From Margaritispora aquatica (lineage: Eukaryota > Ascomycota > Leotiomycetes > Helotiales > Discinellaceae), in assembly GCA_007644065.1 (NCBI GenBank), contig VJWN01000019.1, positions 62,001 through 126,000 of the forward strand: DNA of 64,000 nucleotides, in the 5' to 3' direction. Below the pieces are notes generated by a model. It did no database searches. It was not told where the DNA came from and saw nothing but the letters and a program-made list of their open reading frames with translations. Shown here piece by piece: positions 1-12,594 of the stretch (position 1 is the first letter of the stretch; every line of letters starts with the position of its first letter). The translations under genes and the position numbers were made by a program.

Positions 1-382
1 CAGGTCGAGCCAACTAAGGGCGCATATGTGGTGAATCTTGGTAACATGTTCATGCGATGGTAAGGTAGTTCAAAATGCCAACTCGATCTCGCTAATCAAT
101 TATAGGTCGAATGATCGATATATCTCTAATCTGCATCGGGTAATCAACAAGTCTGGAAAGGAAAGATATTCTGTTCCCTTGTTCTTCTCTGGAAATCCAG
201 ATTATCTGATTGAGTGTCTGCCGAATTGCTGTAAGCCAGGACAAGAGCCAAAGTACAAGCCGATATCTGTGACCGATGCGGTTGGAGGAAGCTACCGTGA
301 GAGCTTTGGGAGAGCCCAGAAATATAAAGATGAGAAGGAAAACACTATCCGAGGATTAGAGAAACAAACAGTGATCGTCTGA
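1..382 (+). CDS. 2-oxoglutarate/Fe(II)-dependent dioxygenase, C-terminal part (5' end outside window)
   Basis: Partial gene running in from the left edge. Exon 1-59 encodes a piece ending VNLGNMFMRW. A 46-nt intron (60-105, GTAAGG...TATAG) joins in frame to exon 106-382, which ends in TGA. The spliced product has the C-terminal layout of the isopenicillin-N-synthase-like oxygenase fold: 'NLGNM', the distal iron-binding His in 'SNLHRVIN', and the 2OG-binding Arg/Ser in 'RYSVPLFF'. It ends with the usual 'GGSYRESFGRAQKY' type tail. Such enzymes use 2-oxoglutarate and O2 to hydroxylate, desaturate or cyclise small molecules, often in secondary metabolism or detoxification. The substrate cannot be read from this fragment, and the HxD part of the iron site lies off the window. 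Confidence 0.85.
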
Positions 383-1478
383 TCGTGTATCGTTATAGCT
401 ATGGTTTCCGCTGCTTTGCATCTGTATCAAGTCGATTCTCGCTGGTCCGGCTGGGAGCTCTATATTACGATATTTGAAAAGAGGGGGTTTGCACCTCGTT
501 TCTTGTGGTGCTTGGGTTACTACTAGCAGAATAATATTGGCATAATCTTTCTTGAGTTGAAAGATTGATCCCCAAGCCAGCCAGCCTTGTTATCCGATAT
601 AGCTAGATGCCTCGAGCGGCGAGCGCCTCTAAAGGGCCAATAATATGTAGAAGTATATTGCTCGAATTCCGCCGGTTTGTATATACTAAGGCTAGAATTC
701 TCTCCATTGACGTGTCCGTTGCTTTAGATAGACTTGAGTCCGAGATCCTCGGATTTCCTCCTCCTTCAATACACCCTTCACGGTTACTTGTTTAACACTG
801 AAAATGGACTATCTCACAGCTAATCGTTTTGTCGCCATCTGCACGATTGTCGCCATCCAAGACTCCTTCAACTCCGTCGTCGATTGAATACATTGCAATA
901 GTTCCGTTTTCATTGAATAAGCAGCGATTTGCTCAATCATAATCGACAGGGTAGTGAGAAGGTAGACTATTGGCAGCCTAGCTCTTCTTCAGCCTTTTCC
1001 TGCGGTACCTCCAATGGCCAGTATACTAGGGATACGGGGAGCTTTTTCTTGACATTCACGACCACAAAGCTTCATGATTGTTCAGCTCTTCCCCTGCAAT
1101 CTGAGTCATCACCGCCCCGCAATGCAAGAACCACCACCTTGACCACCTTGGCCTGAATGCACTCCATGCTTTTCCGGCATGCTCGTCCCAACGAATCAAA
1201 TGTCATCGTTAGGTCCTTTTTTGCAACGCCTATTTCCAGATAAGATATGGGATGGCGTTTTGAATACAGAAGACCCCGTGGAGAAAGCCGTTAAGAGACA
1301 TAGTAAATTCAGTGGCTGACCATATCTGTACTGGCTGGCTCTTGCAACGGATTTCTTTTTCACTACGACCCCTCACTCTAGACAATTCGACCTTGCTTGG
1401 CACTAAAAACAGTAGGATCGCAACTTCTCGGGCCACAAAAGATCATTGTCGGGGAGACAGAACCCTTAGACAGTCAGA
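383..1478. other. Intergenic region
   Basis: No coding sequence I can support. Short open frames at 607-795 and 929-1156 have no recognisable motif and biased, low-complexity composition. The stretch should contain the 3' UTR of the dioxygenase and the promoter of the gene starting at 1479. Confidence 0.5.
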
Positions 1479-2203
1479 ATGGTTGCAAAATATACATTCA
1501 AGCTGATCAACAAAAACAAAGACACCGAATTCAGATTTTATGCATCGATGCCGACGTCCAGTTCTTTGGATAAAATTGTGTGGTACCGCAAAGTTGTGCC
1601 ACTTGGTGGATCTAAAGAGATACAGACAGATCTAGACGTGTATGCATGTGAGTACCCCAGTACTCCAACATATGCCGATCAATGCTTAGGAACAAAAAGG
1701 GTGCGGATCCGCTGCAAATACCACCCAAGGGGTGGCAGAGTCTGTAATCATTGGAAGTATATCCATTCCAGGAAGTGAGAACACCGACCTTCATCCCAAA
1801 AGCCTAAAATTGATCGTAAATAGCGACTTGGAAGACAATGTCAACGGGAAAGGCCATGAAACTCATCGAAGCACAGCCAGCCGCAAGTCCAGGCGCTTTC
1901 GAAATATACACCGGCTCAGACTTCAAGACCGAAGATAATTTCTTGATCGGTGCAGCTTGGTCAGAACCCGGAAATCCTGCAAATCGTGTACCAGTGAAGG
2001 TATACTTGGCAGAACCAAACAAACGATACCAAATCACCACCCAGCCAATATTCTACGTTGCAGCTATTGGGGCCTCGAAGACGGCAACTTTGCCAGTTGG
2101 AATATGGAATTTTGGAGCGACTGGAATGCTTGGAATGAATCATGGAGAGCTGACGTTCAAAGCTGATGGTACATTTTCTCCTGCAGTATATAAGAAGACT
2201 TGA
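1479..2203 (+). CDS. Unrecognised three-exon protein, about 193 aa
   Basis: Best model: exons 1479-1647, 1730-1815 and 1877-2203, with introns of 82 nt (GTGAGT...AAG) and 61 nt (GTAAAT...CACAG). This keeps one frame from the ATG at 1479 ('MVAKYTFKLINKNKD') to TGA at 2201-2203. I do not recognise the family. The product is soluble-looking, beta-rich in appearance, with no signal peptide and few cysteines. The last 108 residues ('YTGSDFKTEDNFLIGAAW' to 'FSPAVYKKT') are the best supported coding stretch. The first acceptor is AAG rather than CAG, so the exon 1/2 junction is the least certain part. An alternative is a single 224-nt intron, 1648-1871. No neighbour suggests a role. Confidence 0.55.
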
Positions 2204-3173
2204 TAATGATGAATAAGACGGATGCTGAGTAGAAAGAAACAGAGGGGCATTTGAACGCTGGAAACAATAAACATGATACCAAAGCAGGGAAGTTGATCAT
2301 GATGACACAATTTCAAGTAACAAGCAACAATTATCAATACTTTGACAAGGAAATCAGAGAATAATAGATTCAATACACGATTTGCAATTGACAATATGCT
2401 CAAATGTCACTTTTTCTTCTTCTTCAAAACACAAGATATTCATGAAAATGGCGAAGAGATGCAGGTGGATGTGTACGTGTACGAGAGTGCTGAGTGTGAA
2501 ATGTGGTTTTTTGGAATTGATGGATTGATGGAGGAGACACCCAAGAAACAAACCAGTTCTTGTTTCACACGATGCGACAAGCAACTTACGGAAGGAGGTA
2601 AGCAGAGCAATGCCAGATGGTGGACGATGTGCAACAAAGTCGGGTAACTTCTCACCTCGTGCCGAGTCATGGTCATTGGTCATTTTTATGAGATCTGGAT
2701 ACCTTAGTACCTTAGGCTGGATTCCATTCTTGGGGGAGACCAGGTGACTAGATTCAAAGGCTTCCAAGTTCCCTTTATAAAAGACCTTGTGAAGCTTCAC
2801 TTTGATGTCTTCTGATGCTCTCATCATTATCCGCTTGTCCAATGAATTCCTGTATCTGTTTTGTTTTAACCAAATCTTTCCGGAAGACTTACTTTAAGTA
2901 CCTAAGGTACCTAAGGGTAGGTAAGGTACCGTAGGGTTTGGAGTAAATACTAATACATTATCACGTGAATATCCTTGAATGCGGACACAAGGCTGTATTC
3001 CTGGCCTTCTGACACACCCCACCAAACACTATCTTCAGCTCACACATCCCCTCCCATTCACTCTCCTGTTCGAAAGTTTCCAATGAATATATTTCACCTT
3101 CAATGATTGATAATCAATATCAAGCTCGAATTGTTTTCTTCTTAAGAATTAAATCAGATATTGAGCTCTGTAC
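2204..3173. other. Intergenic region with TAGGTACCTA-type repeats
   Basis: Contains the block of CCTAAGGTACCTAAGG-like direct and inverted units at about 2895-2938, which recurs elsewhere in the window. It also holds a CT-rich promoter-like stretch at 3010-3110. A minus-strand open frame at 2354-2842 has no homology I know and is not called. Confidence 0.5.
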
Positions 3174-4220
3174 ATGATCGACGCAACCGAGACTCCTTCA
3201 GCTTCACCGAGCCTCACAATAATGGATAGCATTAACATCTCCAGCTTCACCTCTCCCAAACGAAAACGTTTCCCACCTGCCGTATCAACTATTCCTCCCA
3301 CACCTCCAACTTCTTCTCCCCCACCAGATGTTCGCCATAACACAAACATACCGCAACTCACTGTGAATGATAATGAAGAGGCACCTGGGAGTCCAAGGTC
3401 AAAAGTTGCATACCATTTCCAAGGACTACAATTAGAAGAACGCCCAGAAGTCACGCAGTTCATACTCGATATGCCAAAGAGAAGTAGACCTATTTTTGAA
3501 GAGCCAATGGACGAGGATCAACCGCAAAACGAGGATGGAGTTGTACGTAAACGGGTGAAACTCCTCAAGGAACGAAAGGATCCCAGAATCGAAATTCCAG
3601 AGACTCCAGATCTGCGGAAGACAGATTCGAGCAAAAGTCTTCAATTGGTGATCGCGCCCCCGGAGCATGAATTTGCGCAGACTATGGTGCCGCGACCTGA
3701 AGGGCAGGAACTACGAAATTTGGTTGATCCTGTCATCTTTAGAGGCAGTCAAGCCACGAAGCTGAAAGGGATAGGAGATCTCAAAAGGGCATATCCAAGC
3801 ATCAACCGTCTCGCAGATTCCAAGTCACGCTCAAAGAAAAGATCGAGCACACCACCGTTGGGTAGCTTGGCATCTGCGTTGGGTAATGTGGGAGAACAAC
3901 CACGAATTGTAGACCCAGAGCGAGCTGCTCTGACATGGCATGACGACGAAATTACGGGTCATAATCCAGACGATCCAGACGATGATGGAGAAGGAATCAA
4001 TGGCATCGGTTTCAAGCCAACCTCTGCTGAAGCATACGCTAGGAGTCAAAAGCGTAGACAGCAAATGGCCGAGTACAAGAATAGAGAGGCCAAAGAAGCA
4101 AGGAGGAGCAGAATTGAGAAACGAAGGAATAGTGATCGAGAGGCAGCTGGAAAAGAGGCCGAAAAATCTCGGAGAGTGAGATTCATGGAAGAGAACGCTG
4201 TCAAGGTGATGCCGATCTGA
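3174..4220 (+). CDS. Conserved fungal hypothetical protein, 348 aa, basic/coiled C-terminus
   Basis: Single-exon frame from ATG 3174 to TGA 4218-4220; a second in-frame ATG at 3222 is an alternative start. The N-terminal ~110 residues are Ser/Pro/Thr-rich with a basic patch 'SPKRKR' that could be a nuclear localisation signal. The centre is charged and probably disordered. The C-terminal part has 'WHDDEITGHNPDDPDDDGEG', then a run of Arg/Lys/Glu-rich helix ('RRSRIEKRRNSDREA') likely to form a coiled coil. I recognise the 'GHNPDDPDDDG..GIGFKPT' block as a type conserved among filamentous ascomycetes without a named function. Nuclear location is inference only. It is followed closely, on the opposite strand, by COX20. 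Confidence 0.8.
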   Translation: MIDATETPSASPSLTIMDSINISSFTSPKRKRFPPAVSTIPPTPPTSSPPPDVRHNTNIPQLTVNDNEEAPGSPRSKVAYHFQGLQLEERPEVTQFILDMPKRSRPIFEEPMDEDQPQNEDGVVRKRVKLLKERKDPRIEIPETPDLRKTDSSKSLQLVIAPPEHEFAQTMVPRPEGQELRNLVDPVIFRGSQATKLKGIGDLKRAYPSINRLADSKSRSKKRSSTPPLGSLASALGNVGEQPRIVDPERAALTWHDDEITGHNPDDPDDDGEGINGIGFKPTSAEAYARSQKRRQQMAEYKNREAKEARRSRIEKRRNSDREAAGKEAEKSRRVRFMEENAVKVMPI

Positions 4221-4481
4221 TGGAAAATTTCGAGTGGGCAGTTGAATTATTGTGTCTAGGAAACCTGCGGGAAGTACTTGAGCTATGCCACGACTCAGGG
4301 CGTATTTGGAGTTTGCATTTGGGCGATGACATTGCATATTTCGTGGTTTCTGGATGAGGAAGTCAAAGCGCTGGAGTTCCGAGGGTTTTGAATACAGAGA
4401 GAGGATACCCTCATCAACGCAGTGTAGTCTGCGACATAATATACACTTGTGGTTTTCCACCATAATCATGACCATCCCCAC

Positions 4482-5128
4482 CTACCAAAACCTCCAACTA
4501 CTTTTCTTTGCCGCCTCCTCTGCCTTCTTGTCTGCCTCCTCCTTCAACCTCCGCCTCTCCTCCCTCTTAGCCTTGGCAGCAGCTTCCTTCTCAACTTTCT
4601 TACGATCAATAATCTCCACCGCTCTCTTCATATGTGCCCTTTCTAACCTCCGCCTATAGAGACAAAACTCATAATTCGCAAACGATGCAAAGACAAACGT
4701 CCCAACAGCCCAATTCGCGGCTTTCGGTATAGGCGCTATATCATCATTAGCTTTCCCTTTGTCCTTACCGTACACTATGCAGCTCCACCAAGAGAGAGGA
4801 ACTAACCACCCCAAAGCGCCCTCACCCCTCCAATCCCAAAACCACCTCCAATACCCATGAGCAGACTCTCCCTCACACAAGGATACATGTGAACCTGCTT
4901 GAAATCACCCATTCTCACAGTCTTGATCGCATCCCCTAGCGATGGCGCCTGCTCCCGCCCACCTGCTGTATTTTGCCCTGAGCCCTCTGGCAGCGCATTG
5001 GCCGAGGGCGGCGCATTGAAGACTTCATATATCTTGTTCGGTGTCTTGACGTGCTCTGGTGGCTCTGTTGCGCCAGGTGGAGGGCTGCGAGGTGCAGAGG
5101 GGGTGGTATCTCTTATATCGCCTGCCAT
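4482..5128 (-). CDS. COX20: Cytochrome c oxidase assembly protein COX20
   Basis: Two exons on the minus strand: 5128-4807 and 4735-4482. The 71-nt intron (donor GTTAGT, branch CTAAT, acceptor ATAG) gives 191 aa. The product has a disordered N-terminus, then the COX20/FAM36A core: 'RESLLMGIGGGFGIGGVRAL' (first membrane helix), the junction near 'PIPKAANWAVGTFVFASFANYEFCLYRRR' region (second helix, split by the intron), then a long Lys/Glu/Ala-rich charged tail. COX20 is a mitochondrial inner-membrane chaperone for newly made Cox2 in complex IV assembly. It is divergent from POL2, with 404 bp between the two start codons. The charged C-terminal tail is longer than in yeast Cox20, common in filamentous fungi. 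Confidence 0.88.
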
Positions 5129-5263
5129 TGTATTTGTTGTTGATATGGAGGGGCTGTAGAAGGAGGCTGAAGTTGTGGTGAGAGCAAGTCTGATGTCAAC
5201 GTGCAGATGGTGGATTTGTGGGTGACCGTAGAACGTCGAAGGAAGCTTAATTGATTTTTGAAA

Positions 5264-5299
5264 ACGCGCTAATACCGGCGCGTACCCTTTTTGGACGCG
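5264..5299. promoter_or_regulatory. Three ACGCG (MCB/MBF-type) boxes in the COX20-POL2 divergent promoter
   Basis: ACGCG cores at 5264-5268 and 5295-5299 on the plus strand and at 5279-5283 on the minus strand (CGCGT), spaced about 15 bp. They lie 234-269 bp upstream of the POL2 ATG. ACGCGT-type boxes are the binding sites of the MBF (Mbp1/Swi6, Cdc10) complex, which drives G1/S genes including replicative polymerases in yeasts. The function here is inference from sequence and position. Confidence 0.5.
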
Positions 5300-5532
5300 A
5301 CGTGATTTGTGAAGTGCTTACCAGTTGTGTAGCAAATGCTTGACAAATACCACAGCAACATTTCACTTCTCTGTTTCTCAAGGCTTAAATCACTCCGGCT
5401 CAATCGCGGGCTCAAACCTCAAAACATAATCTCAAGCAATTCTTTAACTAGACTTGCTTCTCCATCACCTCCTGAACATAACCACCACCACTCGCAGGAT
5501 TTCCTGCTCAAGCACTACCCCACATACGCACA

Positions 5533-8500
5533 ATGCCAGCACCACGAATGCCCAAGAATGGCTATCGAAAGGGAGGGAAACAAGCATACAATGGACCAAA
5601 GAAAGCCAAGACATTCGCAGCGTCGAAAGGCAACGAAGCAACTTCCTCCGATGAGAAGCGTGAAGCTACGCTGCTTGCACACCAAATTGATGAAGCTATG
5701 GGATTCGCAAGGTATGAGGCAGGAAAGAAGAAGATAGGCTGGTTGGTCAATGTCAATCCAACGCATATGGAGGACGACAAAATCCCAGATGGACGTGCGG
5801 CTCTTGACTGCTATTTCCTCGAAGATGATGGAGGGACATTTAAGGCGACACTGGAATATGATCCATACTTTCTGGTCGCTGTGAAGCGAGGTCATGAAGC
5901 GGAAGCAGAAGAGTGGTTGAAGCGTGCACCTGGTGGAGGGGTGGTGAAGTCCTTGCGAAAGGTCGAGAAAGAGGACCTCCAGATGCCGAATCATCTGCTT
6001 GGGTACAGGCGGACATTCTTCGAGCTGCGGTTTGCGAATAATAATGATCTGATGGCGGCAAGGAGGGATATCATGCCGATTGCTGAGAAGAACAAGAAAA
6101 ACATGAATGCGATGGATACATATGCCGAGGTTGCCAGGTATGTATTGGTTGTAAATGAAGAGAAATGTGCTGATTTGTCAGTGCAAATGCTGGATTCGAC
6201 CTCTTTGATGACGACCGTGACGATGAACGACGACTTAATGTTTCTGTTGCTGATGCTAGCGATTTCATTGTGGATATTAGGGAATGGGATGTACCGTATC
6301 ATGTACGGGTAATGATAGATATGGGTTTGTTCTTCTCGACTTTTCAAGTATGTGAAACTGACACCACTAGATATACGGACAGGGAAATGGTACTCGGTTG
6401 AGGCCAAACACGGAGTTACTTCAATGAAATGTTTAGAGGAGCGTTTAGAAAGAGCAGAACCCGTGGTTATGGCTTACGATATCGAAACGACGAAATTACC
6501 ACTCAAATTCCCAGATGCAGCCATTGATCAGATTATGATGATATCATACATGATCGATGGGCAGGGATTTTTAATCACGAATCGAGAAATTGTCTCAGAA
6601 GACATTGAGGATTTCGAGTACACGCCAAAACCTGAGTACGAAGGTCCTTTCATGATCTTCAATGAGCCAGACGAGAAGGCTGTGATTGAGCGATTCTTTC
6701 TCCACATAAAGGAAGCGAGACCGACAGTGATAGCGACCTATAACGGAGACTTTTTCGATTGGCCGTTCGTGGATGCGAGAGCTAGTGTCAATGGCATTGA
6801 CATGTATCAGGAAATTGGATGGCGAAAAGGGGCCGAGGACCAGTATTGTTGCGATTACAGTGCACACATGGATTGCTTTCATTGGGTGAATCGAGACAGT
6901 TATTTGCCACAGGGAAGTCGAGGTTTGAAAGCTGTCACTACTGCCAAGCTCGGATACGATCCTGATGAGCTGGATCCTGAATTGATGTTAAGGTATGCCA
7001 GCGAGAAGCCGCAGGTGTTATCCGAGTACTCCGTTTCCGACGCTGTGGCAACCTATTACCTGTACATGAAATATGTACATCCTTTTATTTTCTCGCTATG
7101 TACAATTATTCCCTTGGGTCCGGATGCCGTGTTGAGGAAAGGAACTGGAACTCTCTGTGAGATGTTACTCATGGTACAAGCTTACCAAAAAGAGATTGTA
7201 TTGCCAAACAAACATGTTTCGCCCAAGGAAGCCTTCTGGGATGGCCACTTACTGGAGTCCGAGACGTATGTTGGTGGTCATGTTGAGAGTATTGAGGCAG
7301 GCGTTTTCCGTGCGGATATCCCAGTCAATTTCGCAGTTGACACGACAGCCATTGATGAACTCCTTGTAGACTTAGATGCAGCTCTAACTTTCAGTATCGA
7401 AGTCGAAGAGAAGAAATCCATGGACGATGTCACCAATTATGATGAAGTGAAGCAACAGATCAAGGAGCGGCTAGAAAGTCTGAAGAACACCGCCAACCGA
7501 AGCGAGCGACCTCTGATTTATCATTTGGATGTTGCATCCATGTATCCCAACATCATGACCACCAACCGATTGCAGCCAGATTCCATGATCCAGGAGTCAG
7601 ATTGTGCTGCCTGTGACTTTAATCGACCTGGCAAGACATGCGATCGGAGAATGCCATGGGCATGGAGAGGAGAATATCTCCCCGCTAAGCGGGACGAGTA
7701 CAACATGATCCGAAATTCACTCGAAAATGAAAGATTCCCTGGGAAATGGCCAAACAGTCCACCTAGGACATTCCAAGACCTGTCATATGATGAACAAACA
7801 ACTCTTATCCGAAAGCGATTGCAAATTTACAGTCAGAAGATTTATCACAAGATTCACGAATCGAAAACGATTGAGCGAGAAGCAATCATCTGTCAGAGAG
7901 AGAATCCCTTCTACATTGATACAGTCAAGGATTTCCGGGATCGTCGATATGACTACAAAGGGAAACAGAAAGTCTGGAAGGGAAAGACTGAGGCTCTCAA
8001 AGCCGCAGGTGCGCCTCAAGCCGAAGTTGATGGTGCGAAGAAGATGATTATTCTTTTTGATTCGCTACAACTCGCTCACAAGGTCATCCTCAATTCCTTT
8101 TATGGATATGTTATGCGGAAAGGTTCTCGGTGGTATTCTATGGAGATGGCAGGTGTTACTTGCTTGACCGGTGCCCACATTATTCAGATGGCTCGTCAAT
8201 TAGTCGAACGAATTGGACGGCCTTTAGAACTGGACACAGATGGTATTTGGTGCATGTTGCCGGCGACATTTCCCGAAAACTACGGATTCAAGCTCAAGAA
8301 TGGAAAGAAGCTAACGATTTCATACCCTTGCGTCATGTTGAATCATCTTGTTCACGACAAGTTTACAAATCACCAATATCAAACTCTGGTGGACAAGAAT
8401 ACCTTCAAATATCAGACTCACAGTGACAACTCCATTTTCTTCGAAGTCGATGGTCCATACCGAGCCATGATCTTGCCTACCTCGAAGGAGGAGGATAAGA

Positions 8501-11500
8501 ATTTGAAAAAGCGGTATGCCGTGTTCAACGACGATGGCAGTCTTGCTGAATTGAAAGGCTTTGAGGTTAAGCGAAGAGGAGAGCTGAAACTCATCAAAAT
8601 TTTCCAAACACAGATTTTCAAGTTCTTCTTGGAAGGTACCACACTTGCTGAGACATATACATCAGTAGCTAAAGTTGCGAATCAATGGCTCGATGTACTT
8701 CACTCAAAGGGTGAGACGCTTGCTGACGAAGAGCTGATCGATCTCATTTGTGAGAACCGAAGCATGTCGAAGTCTTTGGAGGAGTATGGAAACCAAAAAT
8801 CGACTTCCATCACAACTGCCAAGCGGTTAGCTGAATTTTTGGGTGAACAGATGGTAAAGGACAAAGGCCTGAACTGTAAATACATTATCTGCTCGAGGCC
8901 GAAGAATGCACCTGTCACCGAGCGAGCTATTCCAGTGGCTATCTTCTCGGCGGAGTTGTCTGTTAAGCGGTATTTTTTGAGGAAATGGTTGAAGGAGGAT
9001 CCCTCGAACATGGATCCTAGAGCACTTCTGGATTGGGACTACTACCTCGAACGTCTTGGATCCGTTATCCAGAAACTCATCACCATTCCTGCCGCCCTCC
9101 AAAAGGTCCGAAATCCAGTACCTCGAGTGGCTCACCCGGAGTGGCTTCAACGCAGGATCAATGTCAAAGACGACAAGATGAAGCAGAAGAAAATGACCGA
9201 TTTATTCAAATCTGCACCACTTGAGGAGATCACCAATCTTCAAGATCGGACAGGTGATATGGAAGATTATGGCGTGAAGTTGCTGAAGCCCAAGGCCATC
9301 GGAGCAGCTCTTTCTCAGGCATCTCAAAAGGCTCAAAAGAGAAAGTCACCCGAACCAGCTGTACCTGTCTCCGTGAATCCATATGCTGCTCTACCGGAGA
9401 AGATGCCATCCCCTACTGAGGACTACGAAGGATTCTTGGAGTATCAGAAGCAAAAATGGAAGATCCAGAAGCAAGCTCGTATTCGACGAAGACATCTTTT
9501 TGGTGAGAGCCGTGTCAATGCTGGTAATAACATCACCGAGACTTTCAGAAATCAAGCCGAGATGACCTTCCGTAGCACCTGGCAAGTTCTTCAATTAAGA
9601 GGCACAAAAACTCCAGGTGTGGTCATGGCATATGTTCTTATTGACTCAAAGGTGCATACCATCAAAATCAATGTTCCTCGTCAGGTATTCTTGAACCTGA
9701 AAGGGAAAGAATTACCTGACATTGAAGTGGATGGCTGTGAAGCACAGAAAGTCACCCATGTCTTGCCTAACGGACATCCATCCGTGCATCTCTTCAAACT
9801 CACAATGCCAGAAGACGTCTATGTCAACGATGCACAAAAGCTGTCACTTCTCTTTAATCACCCAAGCGTAGAAGGTGTCTATGAGAAGCAGGTTCCACTG
9901 AATGTGCGAGCCGTTCTCCAGCTAGGTAGTTTGTGCACTTTTGATGAATCGCAAGCGGGTGTGCTTGGGAAAGGTCTAGAGTCTGGATTTGATTTGTCTG
10001 GTCTTATGCGAGCTCCGTTGAAGAAGGCTTACCTTGAGTCATCACCACTCGCATATTTATATCTGTACCACGTCGTAGCCGGCGACAGACAAGTGTTTGC
10101 CCTATTCTCTACAGCAAAGGATCTTGCCCATGTAGTCATCTTGCAGAAGAAAAAGGATGCAGCAACGGAATTACCAAACATTGGCAAGATCTATACCGAG
10201 GCCTTTGCCCGACGAGAACAAGAGGCAGATGGGGAGCCATGGCAGAATTGTTTTGAATACCAAGAGAAGCTCCAATTCAAGACCAGCCAGGTCACCACGA
10301 GACGGAAGGCTCTACTCGAAGTTGGAGATTTGATCAAGAAAATGCGAAATGACGAATCAAAGCCTCTGATGCTAGTCATTCAATCACCACAGCGACGAAT
10401 GCTCCTTCACGATGTGCCAATATTGGAAGAATTTCCTGTGTTGCCCCTCAAGTATGAAATATCAGATAGCAATCTTCCACCACTTGGTTGGCAGGCATTT
10501 GTCGCAAAACGTCTTGTCAATCATTATCTAAGTCTGGGATCGTGGATATTGCATCTCACTGAGCTTGCAAGGTATGGTGATGTCCCACTTTGCAATTTAG
10601 AGAGAGATGACCCTCGCTTTTTGATCGATATTGCATATGCTCGTCGTCTGCAGAAAAACAACGTGGTGCTATGGTGGTCTGGTGGCCCTCGTCCTGATCA
10701 TGCTGGTTACGAAAAGGATGATGTCCTTGGGCCTCTCGATACAGTCCAGATGCCCTCTGTTAATAATCCTGGTACTTATCCCTCGGTCTGTATAGAGATT
10801 GATGTTCGAAACTTGGCCATCAACACCATCCTTACCTCTTCTCTAATCAATGACCTTGAAGGCAGTGATTCTATCTCCTTCAATCCTGCTGCGCCTCAGG
10901 ATGACTCTCCGAGTGATGGCACCAATGTCCTCTACTCAGACAACGCCTTTGCAGGTGCTGGTGTCACTGTTCTGCGTGAGATGGTCAAGGCATGGTGGAC
11001 AGAAGCCTGCAAAGGTAGTAGCATGGCAGATATCATGGTGCAGCACTTGGTCCGATGGGTTGAGAGTCCCGACTCCTTCCTGTACGACCGCTCGTTGCAT
11101 TACTATGTGCAGATGATGTCTCGGAAAGCATTCCAGCAGCTCATGACCGATTTTCGTCGTGTTGGTTCACATGTTGTGTTTGCGAGCTCAAATCGTCTAT
11201 TACTCCAGACTACCAAATCAGAAGTCGGCAATGCATTTGCGTACTCTCAGTACATCCTCAAATCAATTAAAGCCAAGCCACTTTTCCATTTCCTGGACTT
11301 GGAGATTAAGGAGTACTGGGACTACCTTGTTTGGTACGATGAATTCAACTACGGAGGCAAAGCGACTTCTAAGGTCGTAGAAGCAGAGAATCAGACGTTA
11401 GATTGCATCATGCACTGGCAATTGTCTAAGTTCCTACCAGCGCCTCTCCAGCCCATCTTCCACGACTGGGTCGTCGAATTCGTCGAAGTGATGCACAAGC

Positions 11501-12303
11501 TCAAACACCCGAATCTAGGGCCTGGCTCTACACCTCGCGCAACACAGCTCCCTGTCCACGCCTTAGGGGAAGAGAAGGAAGACAAGATCATACTCGGCAA
11601 GGAATTCTCTAAGCCCCTGAAGCGACAAGTCGCCGGTCTTATCCGTCGCCAGAAGGACGAGATGTTGCACCCAGAGCTTGCATCAGACTACAGCTTCCCG
11701 ATCCTCCCGGGCTCGCACATCAAGTTCTCCAACCCAGCATTGCAGTTCGTTAAGGGTCTCATGCAAGTGCTGAGTCTAGACAAGAACATTGTAATGGAAG
11801 CACGGCTCCTGCGGAAAGAACTCCTCGCACTCTTTGAAGTCCGTGAATTCAGCAAGGAAGCGAGGTTCGAGAACCCTTCTTCCTCATTGCGCATGCAACA
11901 AGTCATTTGCGAGAACTGCACCATGGCTCGCGATCTTGACTTCTGTCGCGACGAGGATCTAGTCCCCGTGCCCTCCCCGACCGAAAGCGGCGAGATGGTT
12001 GTGCGGCCGTGGAAATGCACGTTCTGTGATGGGGAGTACGATCGTTTGGCTATTGAGGAGCGGTTGATCAGTGAGGTGGAAGCTGTGGTTGCAGAATGGA
12101 ATGGGCAAGACTTGAAGTGTGGAAAGTGTAAGGGTCTGAGGGTTAATGATTTCATGGAACATTGTGCTTGTAGTGGGGTTTGGGAGACGGTGGGGAAGAG
12201 GGACGATGTGGTTAGGAAGTTGAAGGTGTTTGAGCGAGTCGCGGGGAGTTATGGGTTGAGGATGTTGGGGGCTGTTGTTGGGGAGGTTCTGCAAGGGATT
12301 TAA
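5533..12303 (+). CDS. POL2: DNA polymerase epsilon catalytic subunit
   Basis: Three exons, 5533-6137, 6182-6324 and 6371-12303 (introns of 44 and 46 nt), giving 2226 aa, close to yeast Pol2 (2222 aa). Leading-strand replicative polymerase with proofreading. Exonuclease motifs: 'DIETTK' (Asp286), 'YNGDFFDWPF', and 'YSVSDAVATYY'. Polymerase motif A is 'LDVASMYPNIM' (Asp636), motif B 'NSFYGYVMRKG', and motif C 'LDTDGIW' (Asp873). A Cys cluster after motif A (C-x2-C-x8-C) fits the catalytic-half Fe-S site. The inactive second polymerase/exonuclease half follows. The C-terminus has two Cys pairs/quartets (from 'CENC' and 'CGKC') that bind Dpb2. All catalytic residues are present. The intron after 'VARY'-type codons at 6138 sits in the N-terminal region; the long third exon is uninterrupted. 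Confidence 0.98.
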
Positions 12304-12594
12304 GAGGTGGTGACTTGGTTTGTTTTGTACTTGATGAAGACTGGTGTTTGGATGTGGCTTTGGGTTAGCATATGTATGGATGGATATGGAGCCGATTTAT
12401 AAACTGCGTCTAGTGTTTGAACCACTGCCAATATGCTTTCTGAAGACAGTAGAGTCCTCCCCTTAATATGGCTTACGTGGGGGCGTAGTTGATGTCTTAC
12501 AGAAAGATGAAGTCAGTATCTCAGAAAATAGACTTCTCAATATTCAAGATCCTCGCGTTTTCTTCAATGTTGCTGCCCCATCAAGTCAGATCTT

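Noticed and set aside
2354..2842. Minus-strand open frame of 162 codons
   Set aside because: Starts with a non-ATG codon, shows no motif, and the second half is low-complexity His/Leu/Phe-rich. No splice pattern improves it.
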